In this document: one piece after another, positions 34,367 through 43,161 of the stretch
How the letters are laid out: each line of letters starts with the position of its first letter
Numbering within the stretch: the first letter of the stretch is position 1
Source of the DNA: an uncultured Eubacteriales bacterium
Lineage (GTDB): Bacteria > Bacillota > Clostridia > Lachnospirales > Lachnospiraceae
DNA length: 64,000 bases
NCBI GenBank assembly: GCA_949294665.1
Contig: CASFID010000048.1
Location: forward strand, 1 to 64,000
Direction of reading: 5' to 3'
Program-made: the position numbers and the translations under genes
The notes under the pieces: model-generated
The model's database searches: none
Seen by the model: the letters and a program-made list of their open reading frames with translations, nothing else
What the model was told of the DNA's origin: nothing

Positions 34367-35242
34367 ATGCTTGATTTCAGGATGGAGACATTTCTGACAG
34401 TATGTCAATTTATGAATTTCACAAGAGCCTCGGAAAAACTTAATATTACCCAGCCTGCCGTATCCCAGCATATCCATTTTCTCGAAAAGCACTACAATAC
34501 AAAGCTTTTCCGGTATGAGGGGAAAAAACTCCGGCTTACCGGTGCAGGGGAAATCCTTCGTAACGCTTCGCTTACGATGATGCATGACGAGATGTCCATG
34601 CAGTCGGAGATGAAGAAAACAGAAGAGACGGAAGAGATCCGTTTTGGCGCCACGAGGACGGTCGGAGATGTGCTTATGGGCAGGATACTTGAAAAGTATG
34701 TGCGCCGTTACCCTGACGCCCGTATACAGATGATCGTAGAGAATACGCAGGAACTTTTGAGCTGTCTCGATGAGGGCAGGATTGATTTCGCACTTGTAGA
34801 AGGGTTTTTTCAGAAAAGCGGGTATGATCATCAGAAATACTCGGATGAGGAGTACATCGCTGTGGCCGGGCCTGAGTACATAGTCAGGGAGAAAGGACTC
34901 CGAATTGAGAATCTTTTTCAGGAACGACTGCTGCTCCGTGAACCGGGATCGGGCACCCGCGAAGTGCTGGAGCGCTGTCTGGACGCGCAGAATCTGAGCG
35001 TCCGTGACTTTGACAGGATTATGGAAGTGGGGAGCCTGCAGACGATCAAGGAGTTGACAAAAGCCGGATGCGGTATTACATTTTTATATGAGACCGCTGT
35101 GAAAAAAGAGCTGAGAGAGGGATCTCTGAAGAGGATACAGCTTGAGGACTTCCAGGTATCGCATGAATTTAATTTTATCTGGAGAAAGGGAAGTATCTAT
35201 GCAGACCGTTACAAAGCGATCTTTCGGCGCTTTCTGGAATAG
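34367..35242 (+). CDS. LysR family transcriptional regulator
   Basis: This 291-residue protein has a winged helix-turn-helix at residues 1-60 (MLDFRMETFLTVCQFMNFTRASEKL, then ITQPAVSQHIHFLE) and a LysR effector-binding domain after about residue 85. The start at 34367 follows AAGGGGAGTGAG; a longer frame opens at 34319. It is divergent from the YeiH gene, a pairing seen for YeiE-like regulators, and likely regulates it and itself through the T-N11-A dyad. The SufC-like gene begins 44 bases downstream on the same strand, so it may be co-transcribed and the regulator could also serve iron-sulfur assembly. Confidence 0.9.
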   Translation: MLDFRMETFLTVCQFMNFTRASEKLNITQPAVSQHIHFLEKHYNTKLFRYEGKKLRLTGAGEILRNASLTMMHDEMSMQSEMKKTEETEEIRFGATRTVGDVLMGRILEKYVRRYPDARIQMIVENTQELLSCLDEGRIDFALVEGFFQKSGYDHQKYSDEEYIAVAGPEYIVREKGLRIENLFQERLLLREPGSGTREVLERCLDAQNLSVRDFDRIMEVGSLQTIKELTKAGCGITFLYETAVKKELREGSLKRIQLEDFQVSHEFNFIWRKGSIYADRYKAIFRRFLE

Positions 35243-35286
35243 CGGCTGTCACATATATGCGGAAGAAAAGGAAGTGAATATAATAG

Positions 35287-36033
35287 ATGCTTAAAGTAGA
35301 ACATTTATCATATGACGTCGTAGAAGAGGGAAAGCAGTCAGAGATATTGTCCGACGTGAGCTTTACGGTAAACGATGGAGAGATGCTCGTGATCACCGGG
35401 CCAAACGGCGGAGGAAAGTCAACGCTGGCCAAGCTTCTGATGGGGATTAACAGTGCGACCGCAGGCAGCATTTATCTTGACGGAGAGGATATCACAGATT
35501 ATACGATCGACGAGAGAGCAAAAGCAGGGATCGGATTTGCATTTCAGCAGCCGCCACGCTTTAAGGGAATGACAGTGAGACGTCTGTTGTCTCTTGCGGC
35601 AGGAGAGCCGCTGGATGAAAAGACATGCTGCAGTCTCCTGAGCAGTGTGGGCCTGTGCGCTATGGAGTACATTGACAGGGAGGCGGACGCTACCCTCTCG
35701 GGCGGTGAGATGAAGAGGATCGAGATTGCCACAGTGCTGGCGAAGCAGCACAAGCTCTGTGTTTTCGATGAGCCGGAAGCGGGGATCGACCTGTGGAGTT
35801 TTTCCATGCTGATCAAGAGGTTTGAGCAGATACACAAAGAGAAAAAGGAGACACTTATTCTGATCTCTCATCAGGAGAGGATCATTCAGATGGCAGACAG
35901 GATCATGGTCATTTCCGGCGGAAAGGTAGAGTCTATCGGGGAAGCAGAAGAGATCATGCCGACTCTGTTCGGAACAGAACTGGATTCCTGTGAATGCAGG
36001 AGACAAAAAGGAGGTGAGCTCTATGGCGCTTAA
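35287..36033 (+). CDS. sufC: SufC-like ATPase of a two-gene iron-sulfur assembly system
   Basis: This 248-residue protein matches SufC, the ABC-type ATPase for iron-sulfur cluster assembly. It has Walker A GPNGGGKST at residues 38-46, the Q-loop in FAFQQPPRFKGMTVRRLL (the PPRFKG stretch is typical of SufC-like proteins), the signature LSGGEMKRIEIA, and Walker B LCVFDEPEAGIDLWS. No transporter partner is present. It overlaps the SufB/SufD-like gene by 11 bases, so the two are coupled. No sufD, sufS or sufU lies nearby; a two-gene SufCB set is the pattern of the minimal SUF-like (SMS) systems described in anaerobes. Confidence 0.88.
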   Translation: MLKVEHLSYDVVEEGKQSEILSDVSFTVNDGEMLVITGPNGGGKSTLAKLLMGINSATAGSIYLDGEDITDYTIDERAKAGIGFAFQQPPRFKGMTVRRLLSLAAGEPLDEKTCCSLLSSVGLCAMEYIDREADATLSGGEMKRIEIATVLAKQHKLCVFDEPEAGIDLWSFSMLIKRFEQIHKEKKETLILISHQERIIQMADRIMVISGGKVESIGEAEEIMPTLFGTELDSCECRRQKGGELYGA

Positions 36034-37033
36034 GGATATGAATGCTGAAAAGAATCCGGAGGAACAGATTACACAGAAAGAAAACACGCAGAAAGAGGCG
36101 CCGCATGGCAAGACGGAGCTCGACAGGGTGACGGAAGATGTACTCAATGTAATAGATTCCTATGGATTTAAGCAGGAGGGCGCATATAACCTGCGATTGA
36201 ACGGCATGGCAGTATGCCACGGAGACAGCCGGCACATTAAGATTGTGAAGAAAGAAGACAGACCGGGCATAGATATCCATATCAGCGGAGAAGCAAAAGA
36301 GGAACAGGTGCATATCCCGGTGGTCATGAGCAGGGAAGGAGTTGACGTAGTCTATAATGATTTCTATATTGAAGACGGCGCCGATGTAACGATCATTGCC
36401 GGGTGCGGGATCCACGGCGAGGGATGCTCCGAAACTCGTCATGACGGGATACACTCTTTCCATGTAGGGAAGGGATGCAATGTAAAATATGTAGAGAATC
36501 ATTATGCTGAAGGAAACGGAACAGGGCAGAAAGTTCTCAATCCTGTCACCAAGATCTATGTGGGAGAGGATTCTACGTTTACGCTTGAGACGACACAGAT
36601 CAAAGGAGTGGACGCGACGGAGCGTGAGAATTATATCGAGCTTGCCGATAACGCAAAGCTTTTTGTGACGGAGAAGCTTATGACGGATGACAGTCAGAGC
36701 GCTGTCTCTAACATGGATGTTGAGTTAAATGGCGAAAACAGCTCCGCCCGAATCGTATCGCGTTCTGTCGGAAAAGGGACTTCCCGTCAGGTCTTCCACC
36801 CAAGGGCGATAGGAAGCAGCAGATGTCATGCGCATATCCAGTGTGATTCGATCATCATGGATCAGGCAGAGATCAGCTCGATCCCCGAGATCGATGCAAA
36901 ACATGTGGACGCGCAGATCATTCACGAGGCAGCCATCGGACGTATCAACGATGAACAGCTTGTGAAGCTCCGTACGTTCGGTCTGAGCGAAGAAGAAGCT
37001 GAGGCCGTTATTATCGAGAGCTTTTTGAAATAA
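36023..37033 (+). CDS. SufB/SufD family iron-sulfur assembly scaffold
   Basis: This 336-residue protein belongs to the SufB/SufD family, with the right-handed beta-helix core and the C-terminal helical part ending in EEAEAVIIESFLK, typical for SufBD proteins that bind SufC. It is shorter than SufB of aerobes (about 470), as in minimal two-gene systems. ISSIPEIDAKHVDAQIIHEAAIGRINDEQL near residue 290 is the family signature (landmarks IPEIDAKH and HEAAIGRI). The ATG at 36023 follows AAAGGAGGTGAG and overlaps the sufC stop; an earlier in-frame ATG at 35990 is less likely. A strong terminator follows. Confidence 0.88.
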   Translation: MALKDMNAEKNPEEQITQKENTQKEAPHGKTELDRVTEDVLNVIDSYGFKQEGAYNLRLNGMAVCHGDSRHIKIVKKEDRPGIDIHISGEAKEEQVHIPVVMSREGVDVVYNDFYIEDGADVTIIAGCGIHGEGCSETRHDGIHSFHVGKGCNVKYVENHYAEGNGTGQKVLNPVTKIYVGEDSTFTLETTQIKGVDATERENYIELADNAKLFVTEKLMTDDSQSAVSNMDVELNGENSSARIVSRSVGKGTSRQVFHPRAIGSSRCHAHIQCDSIIMDQAEISSIPEIDAKHVDAQIIHEAAIGRINDEQLVKLRTFGLSEEEAEAVIIESFLK

Positions 37034-37049
37034 TTATATGAAAAATAAA

Positions 37050-37099
37050 AACTCCATCCTGTGTGGCTGTGATATCGATATGCCGCACGGGATGGAGTT
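37050..37099. terminator. Bidirectional terminator between the suf pair and glpK
   Basis: AACTCCATCC (37050-37059) pairs with GGATGGAGTT (37090-37099), and the stem continues inward for about eight more pairs. It is flanked by A-rich sequence on the left and CCTTTT on the right, so it can serve both convergent units. Confidence 0.85.
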
Positions 37100-37131
37100 C
37101 CTTTTCGGTTCAGGGTGAGTGAAGGCGAGGT

Positions 37132-39145
<2,014 letters not shown>

Positions 39146-39309
39146 AATTACGACTTCCTTTATCTTCTATTGGCAAACAGACAGAAATCTGTCCGTATCT
39201 GCATTTATCGCAATTATTATACCAGTTTTTGACACGCCCTGCATCAAAAAAGTAACAGTTCAGCCTGTGTCATTCGTCAAATCACATTTCATACCTACTG
39301 CGGCTCCGG

Positions 39310-39338
39310 TTTACAATCCGAAGCGGCCGTGCTAGAAT
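39310..39338 (+). promoter_or_regulatory. Promoter of the Rpn-family nuclease gene
   Basis: TTTACA (39310-39315) and TAGAAT (39333-39338) are 17 bases apart. The start site would fall at about 39345, which rules out the GTG at 39329 as the translation start and supports the ATG at 39377. Confidence 0.75.
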
Positions 39339-39376
39339 GTGGATGTAAGAAATCATCGCAGCCCTTTGGGCGAAAT

Positions 39377-40321
39377 ATGACAAATGAAAAAAAGAAAAGA
39401 AACTATCAGAAGGCCCTCGGCAGAGACCATCCTGTTAGAGAAGGACGGCTTGCGGAGCGGGAGCGGCGGTTAAGGGATCTTGAGCAGCTTACCTTACTCA
39501 GCGACGTCTTTATGTCGGTCGTACTGTCGGATCTGAAAGCCTGTGAGCATGTAGTGCGGATCCTGGCGGAGGATCCCGGGATCGAGCTGATCGCTGTCAA
39601 GACGCAGTATGTGATATCAAAAGCGGTCGCGCATGGAGCCAGGCTGGACGTCCTTGCAGAGGACAAGAAGGGAACAATCTATCATCTCGAGATCGAGAAC
39701 TTGGATGTGACAGACCATGCGCGCAGGGCAAGATTCTACGGGGCGGTAACGGACGGAGAATTTCTGCGCAAGGGAGCCGGTTACTCGGAACTGCCCGAGC
39801 GGTACATCTTCTATATCAGCAGGGATGATATCTGGAAGAAGGGATATACAGTATATGATATAGAGACAAGATTCCGCCAGACAGGACAGACGTATACGGA
39901 CGGCGCACATCTTATCTATGTGAACGCCGGGACAGACGACAGGAGCAGGACCGCAGAGTTGATGCGGTATTTCAGGACAGCGGATCCGTCTGACAACAGT
40001 GAGGGAGAGTTGTCAAAGCGGGTACGGTTTCTGAAGACAGAAGAAGGAGGGATGGAGATCATGTGTGAGATCATGGAACGGATCAGAGAAGAAGGAAGAC
40101 TAGAAGGGGAAAAATACGGCCTGCGCGAGGGAAGAAAGAGTGGGCTGCGCGAGGGAAGAAAGAGCGGCCTGCGCGAAGGGAGAAAATCCGGCCGTCTGGA
40201 AAGCAGCAGGAAGACAGCCATTAATCTGAATCGGATGGGAATGGAACCTGAGACGATCGCCCGTGCCGTAGAGGAGGATGTTGCAGTCGTAAAACAGTGG
40301 CTGAAAGCGGCGAAAAACTGA
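39377..40321 (+). CDS. Rpn family recombination-promoting nuclease / PD-(D/E)XK transposase-like protein
   Basis: This 314-residue protein belongs to the Rpn/PDDEXK_2 group (PF12784-like). The nuclease core spans about residues 25-230, with LTLLSDVFMSVVL, then ARLDVLAEDKKGTIYHLEIEN, which supplies the Asp and Glu-x-Glu of the PD-(D/E)XK site, and RRARFYGA. The C-terminal part has a charged stretch with three copies of an eight-residue unit GLREGRKS, coded by 24-base direct repeats at 40118-40189, then a helix that resembles an HTH (ETIARAVEEDVAVVKQWL). The start at 39377 is set by the promoter; its ribosome binding site is weak. Family members promote recA-independent recombination or act in phage defence. 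Confidence 0.82.
   Translation: MTNEKKKRNYQKALGRDHPVREGRLAERERRLRDLEQLTLLSDVFMSVVLSDLKACEHVVRILAEDPGIELIAVKTQYVISKAVAHGARLDVLAEDKKGTIYHLEIENLDVTDHARRARFYGAVTDGEFLRKGAGYSELPERYIFYISRDDIWKKGYTVYDIETRFRQTGQTYTDGAHLIYVNAGTDDRSRTAELMRYFRTADPSDNSEGELSKRVRFLKTEEGGMEIMCEIMERIREEGRLEGEKYGLREGRKSGLREGRKSGLREGRKSGRLESSRKTAINLNRMGMEPETIARAVEEDVAVVKQWLKAAKN
40118..40189 (+). repeat. Three tandem 24-bp repeats inside the Rpn-family gene
   Basis: Units at 40118-40141, 40142-40165 and 40166-40189 differ by a few bases and keep the frame, coding GLREGRKS (third unit nearly the same). Such repeats can change copy number by slippage and alter the linker length of the protein. Confidence 0.9.
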
Positions 40322-40372
40322 AACTCAACTATTGGTATGGCTACTTTTTATCTTTCAAAATATATATTTAGA

Positions 40373-40404
40373 GGCAGGAAGAGAGACGAGACTTCCTGCC
40401 TTTT
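40373..40404 (+). terminator. Intrinsic terminator of the Rpn-family gene
   Basis: GGCAGGAAG (40373-40381) pairs exactly with CTTCCTGCC (40392-40400), followed by TTTT. Confidence 0.85.
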
Positions 40405-40501
40405 GGCATTTCCGGTGATTCATACTTATTGCTTTTTTTATGAGGACGTGGTAACATTACTTTCGGACAATCGAATCAAGGATCACACGAAAGAAGTTTT
40501 A

Positions 40502-40530
40502 CCGGGCGGGGAGCGCCGTCCCGGGTTTTT
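40502..40530 (+). terminator. Terminator-like hairpin in the thiW leader
   Basis: CCGGG (40502-40506) pairs with CCCGG (40520-40524), followed by a T run at 40526-40530. It holds the same place relative to the downstream palindrome as the TPP-controlled terminator before thiM, but no full TPP aptamer precedes it. Confidence 0.6.
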
Positions 40531-40540
40531 GCGCGATATG

Positions 40541-40585
40541 CCCGGCAAGCGGCCACCATGCTTGCATGAGGGGAAATTTGCAGGG
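40541..40585 (+). repeat. Palindromic repeat, copy A (thiW leader)
   Basis: A 45-base cruciform: outer arms CCCGGCAAG and ATTTGCAGGG, inner hairpin CCATGC-TT-GCATGAGG. It shares position, loop and outer arms with copies B and C before thiM, while the inner stem bases differ in pairs that keep pairing. The flanking GCGATA before it and GGGCAACGGACAGCGA after it are also shared with copy B. Confidence 0.7.
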
Positions 40586-40689
40586 CAACGGACAGCGAAC
40601 GGTTTGACCGTGATCTGCCCGCAGCATCGCGCAGATCGTATAGGGGAATGGATTTCCCCCATACGACTGTACGCGATACGAAAACAATA

Positions 40690-40740
40690 TGCGAGGGAAT
40701 CCGTGTTCCGGAGTGAGAGGATGCCAGGGAGCATCGACCG
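40690..40740 (+). promoter_or_regulatory. Partial TPP-aptamer-like sequence before thiW
   Basis: TGAGAGGATG (40714-40723) and CATCGACC (40732-40739) line up with CTGAGAGGAAG and CTTCGACCC of the complete TPP riboswitch before thiM, with paired changes in the P3 arm. The second half, the CCTGAT ... GTAGGGA pyrophosphate-binding arm, is missing and is replaced directly by the thiW ribosome binding site. As it stands it should not bind TPP in the normal way. Confidence 0.45.
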
Positions 40741-40763
40741 TCATGTGTACAGGAGGGAAAGAC

Positions 40764-41294
40764 ATGAAACATGTCAACGTAAGGAAACTTGCCCTTGCGG
40801 GGATACTGGTAGCGGTTGGTATCGTATGTTCGCCGCTGTCGATCCCGGTGGGAGCATCCAAATGCGCTCCGGTCCAGCACTTTATCAACATTCTCGGAGG
40901 AGTGTTCTTAGGACCTGGCTATGCGGTGGGCATGGCGTTTGTGACCAGCCTTTTGAGAAATCTGATGGGAACCGGCACATTGCTTGCATTTCCAGGCTCC
41001 ATGTGTGGAGCGCTGTTGTGCGGCATACTGTATAAGTACGGAAAACACCTGCCGTTTGCCTATGCGGGAGAGCTGTTTGGAACATCAGTTATCGGAGGTC
41101 TTTTAAGCTATCCGATCGCGACACTGATCATGGGAAGTGAGAGCGCAGTATTTGGCTTTGTCATTCCGTTCTTCGTCTCAAGCTGCGGAGGCACCATCAT
41201 AGCGGCGGTGCTCGTGACAGCGATGAAGAAGATGAAAGTGTTTGACATTTATCTGGGAAATCTGGATGCAGAGCCCCGGATAGTAAAACACTGA
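40764..41294 (+). CDS. thiW: Energy-coupling factor transporter S component ThiW
   Basis: This 176-residue membrane protein matches ThiW, the substrate-binding S component of an ECF transporter thought to take up the thiazole moiety of thiamine. About five hydrophobic helices are seen. The conserved N-terminal LALAGILVAVGIVCSPLSIPVGASKCAPVQHFIN and FVTSLLRNLMGTGTLLAFPGSMCGALLCG stretches are landmarks (for example VGASKCAPVQH and RNLMGTGTLLAFPGS). CAGGAGGG precedes the ATG at 40764. It must share the EcfA/A'/T module, not in the window. It lies upstream of thiM, which uses the thiazole alcohol, in agreement with its role. Confidence 0.93.
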   Translation: MKHVNVRKLALAGILVAVGIVCSPLSIPVGASKCAPVQHFINILGGVFLGPGYAVGMAFVTSLLRNLMGTGTLLAFPGSMCGALLCGILYKYGKHLPFAYAGELFGTSVIGGLLSYPIATLIMGSESAVFGFVIPFFVSSCGGTIIAAVLVTAMKKMKVFDIYLGNLDAEPRIVKH

Positions 41295-41373
41295 CATAAT
41301 GCAAGAATAAATCAGCCCAGACCATTTCTGATGGCTGAACTGTTGAAACAAGATTGTCTGAAATGCATATGAA

Positions 41374-41512
41374 AAACGGGGAGCTTGCGTATCAAGCAGG
41401 CTGAGAGGAAGATGAATCGCTTCGACCCGACACCTGATTTGGGTAATGCCAACGTAGGGAACATAGATAAACTACTGACACGGGCGTACCCTCATAAGGG
41501 CCCCGTTTTTTT
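41374..41512 (+). promoter_or_regulatory. TPP (thiamine pyrophosphate) riboswitch with terminator
   Basis: A complete TPP aptamer lies at about 41376-41462. It has ACGGGG for P1, GCTGAGAGGAAG ... CTTCGACCC for the P2/P3 arm, ACCTGATTTGGGTAATGCC for the pyrophosphate sensor arm, and AACGTAGGGA closing P1. The expression platform follows: ACGGG (41480-41484) pairs with CCCGT (41502-41506), with an inner CCCT/AGGG stem and a T run to 41512. High TPP should stop transcription before thiM and the rest of the salvage operon. Confidence 0.95.
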
Positions 41513-41522
41513 GTGCGATAAG

Positions 41523-41567
41523 CCCGGCAAGCGGCTGCTGTGCTTGCACGAGCAGACATTTGCCGGG
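41523..41567 (+). repeat. Palindromic repeat, copy B (thiM leader)
   Basis: A 45-base cruciform: CCCGGCAA (41523-41530) pairs with TTTGCCGGG (to 41567), and an inner hairpin CTGCT-GTGC-TT-GCAC-G-AGCAG fills the centre. It is nearly the same as copy C and shares its outer arms and flanks with copy A. Confidence 0.8.
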
Positions 41568-41604
41568 CAACGGACAGCGAGCAGCAAAGCTGAGAGCTGG
41601 AAGA

Positions 41605-41645
41605 GGCAAGCGGCTGCCGTGCCTGCACGAGCAGACATTTGCCGG
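41605..41645 (+). repeat. Palindromic repeat, copy C (thiM leader)
   Basis: A 41-base copy of the same element (GGCAAGCGGCTGC ... ATTTGCCGG) with two base changes relative to copy B in the inner hairpin. It ends 24 bases before the thiM start. Confidence 0.8.
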
Positions 41646-41668
41646 ATACAATGAAAGGTGGAAATACG

Positions 41669-42487
41669 ATGAGAGAATATCTGGAAAATGTAAGAAATAA
41701 AGTACCGCTGGTACATAATATTACTAACTATGTAACCGTAAATGATGTTGCGAATGTACTTCTGGCATGCGGGGGAAGCCCCATCATGTCGGACGAGGCG
41801 GAAGATGTGGAGGATATCACATCTGTCTGCGGAGGACTGAACATAAATATCGGAACGCTCCATAAGACAAGCATAGAAGGGATGTTCCGTGCGGGCAGGA
41901 AAGCCAATGAACTGGGGCATCCGATCCTTCTGGACCCGGTGGGCGCCGGAGCCAGTACGCTTCGCACAAACACAGCGCTGGCACTGATGAAAGAACTAAA
42001 ACTGTCTGTGATCCGCGGAAATATATCAGAGATCAAGACGCTTGCCCTCGGAAGCGGTACAACGAAAGGAGTGGACGCGGATGTGGCAGACGCAGTGACG
42101 GAGGAAAGTCTTGATGAGGCTGTTGCATTTGTAAAAAGATTTGCAAAAGAGGCGGATACGATCGTTGCCGTGACCGGAGCTATCGATCTTGTATCTGACA
42201 AAGATGTATGTTATGTGATCCGTAACGGAAGACCTGAGATGGGAAAGATCACAGGCACCGGATGCCAGCTCTCGGGAATGATGACGGCCTATGTGACTGC
42301 GAACCCGGATCATCCGCTGGAGGCGGCAGCAGCGTCAGTGTGCGTGATGGGGCTTGCCGGTGAGACCGGGTGGAGCCGGATGCAGGAAGGGGACGGGAAC
42401 GCCACATATCGTAACCGGATCATCGACGCTATTTACAATATGACGGGGGAAGAACTGGAGAAAGGAGCTAAATATGAAGTCAGATAG
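41669..42487 (+). CDS. thiM: Hydroxyethylthiazole kinase
   Basis: This 272-residue enzyme phosphorylates the thiazole alcohol of thiamine for salvage. It has PLVHNITNYVTVNDVANVLLACGGSPIMSDE near the N-terminus (landmarks HNITNYV and GGSPIMSDE), LDPVGAGAS, VIRGNISEI, and the ITGTGCQLSGM anion hole with the catalytic Cys, all typical of ThiM. AAAGGTGG precedes the ATG at 41669; an in-frame ATG 18 bases earlier is possible. It is the first gene behind the TPP riboswitch and overlaps thiE by 14 bases. Confidence 0.96.
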   Translation: MREYLENVRNKVPLVHNITNYVTVNDVANVLLACGGSPIMSDEAEDVEDITSVCGGLNINIGTLHKTSIEGMFRAGRKANELGHPILLDPVGAGASTLRTNTALALMKELKLSVIRGNISEIKTLALGSGTTKGVDADVADAVTEESLDEAVAFVKRFAKEADTIVAVTGAIDLVSDKDVCYVIRNGRPEMGKITGTGCQLSGMMTAYVTANPDHPLEAAAASVCVMGLAGETGWSRMQEGDGNATYRNRIIDAIYNMTGEELEKGAKYEVR

Positions 42488-43133
42488 TCAGGGGAACTGT
42501 AAAAAGGAGAATCTGCTTCTCTATGCGGTCACAGACCGGAACTGGCTGAATGGAAAATCATTATATTCGCAGGTGGAGAATGCTCTGAAAGGCGGAGTGA
42601 CATTTGTCCAGCTCAGAGAGAAAAATCTGGACGACGCTGCATTCCTCGAGGAGGCGAAAGAGATACAGAAGCTGTGCAGGAAGTATCATGTGCCGTTTGT
42701 GATCAACGACAATGTAGATATCGCCGCTCAGATCGATGCAGACGGGGTACACGTAGGACAGAGCGATATGGAAGCGGGAGATGTGCGCAGGAAACTCGGC
42801 TCCGGCAAGATCATCGGAGTGTCGGCGCAGACCGTTGAACAGGCGGTCAGGGCGCAGGAGCACGGTGCTGATTACCTCGGCGTAGGAGCGGTATTCCCGA
42901 CCGGCTCCAAAGCAGATGCAGTCGAGGTAAGCCACGAGACAGTCAGAGAAATATGTGAAGCTGTGGATATCCCGGTTATCGCAATCGGCGGCATCACTAA
43001 GGACAACGTGACAGAACTTGCCGGTACCGGGATATGCGGCATCGCCGTGATCAGCGCCATATTCGCACAAAGAGAGATCGAAGACGCGGCAAGACTGCTG
43101 AAAGAACGAGTGGAAGAGACAGTGCAGAAATAA
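42474..43133 (+). CDS. thiE: Thiamine phosphate synthase
   Basis: This 219-residue TIM-barrel enzyme joins HMP diphosphate and thiazole phosphate to give thiamine phosphate. It has YAVTDRNWL, GVTFVQLREKNLDD, FVINDNVDIAAQIDADGVHVGQSD (landmarks FVINDNVDIA and DGVHVGQSD), IIGVSAQTVEQA, YLGVGAVFPTGSK, and IPVIAIGGI for phosphate binding, all in the standard order. GAAAGGAGC within the thiM end precedes its ATG, and the 14-base overlap shows coupling. Confidence 0.96.
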   Translation: MKSDSQGNCKKENLLLYAVTDRNWLNGKSLYSQVENALKGGVTFVQLREKNLDDAAFLEEAKEIQKLCRKYHVPFVINDNVDIAAQIDADGVHVGQSDMEAGDVRRKLGSGKIIGVSAQTVEQAVRAQEHGADYLGVGAVFPTGSKADAVEVSHETVREICEAVDIPVIAIGGITKDNVTELAGTGICGIAVISAIFAQREIEDAARLLKERVEETVQK

Positions 43134-43161
43134 CAGGAGAAAATGACAGGAGGAGTATCGA

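Larger units (their letters stand above)
40405..40763 (+). other. Structured leader of thiW
   Basis: No gene is seen in about 360 bases. In order it holds a terminator-like hairpin at 40502-40530 ending in TTTTT, a cruciform palindrome at 40541-40585, a stem formed by GGGCA (40583-40587) and TGCCC (40616-40620) around an ACGGT/ACCGT hairpin, and a long three-part hairpin from ATCGCG (40626-40631) to CGCGAT (40672-40677) with inner stems TCGTAT/ATACGA and GGGGAA/TTCCCC. A segment at 40690-40740 resembles the 5' half of a TPP aptamer. Almost the whole RNA could fold. The start of thiW lies 24 bases beyond. Confidence 0.55.
41513..41668 (+). other. thiM leader after the riboswitch terminator
   Basis: This leader holds no gene. 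It is made largely of two copies of a palindromic repeat (41523-41567 and 41605-41645) joined by 37 bases with a small CAGC-rich link. The thiM ribosome binding site AAAGGTGG follows the second copy directly. Confidence 0.7.

Noticed and set aside
40337-41035. A 232-codon plus-strand frame across the thiW leader
   Set aside because: It runs through terminators and stem-loops and into thiW in another frame, with no ribosome binding site.
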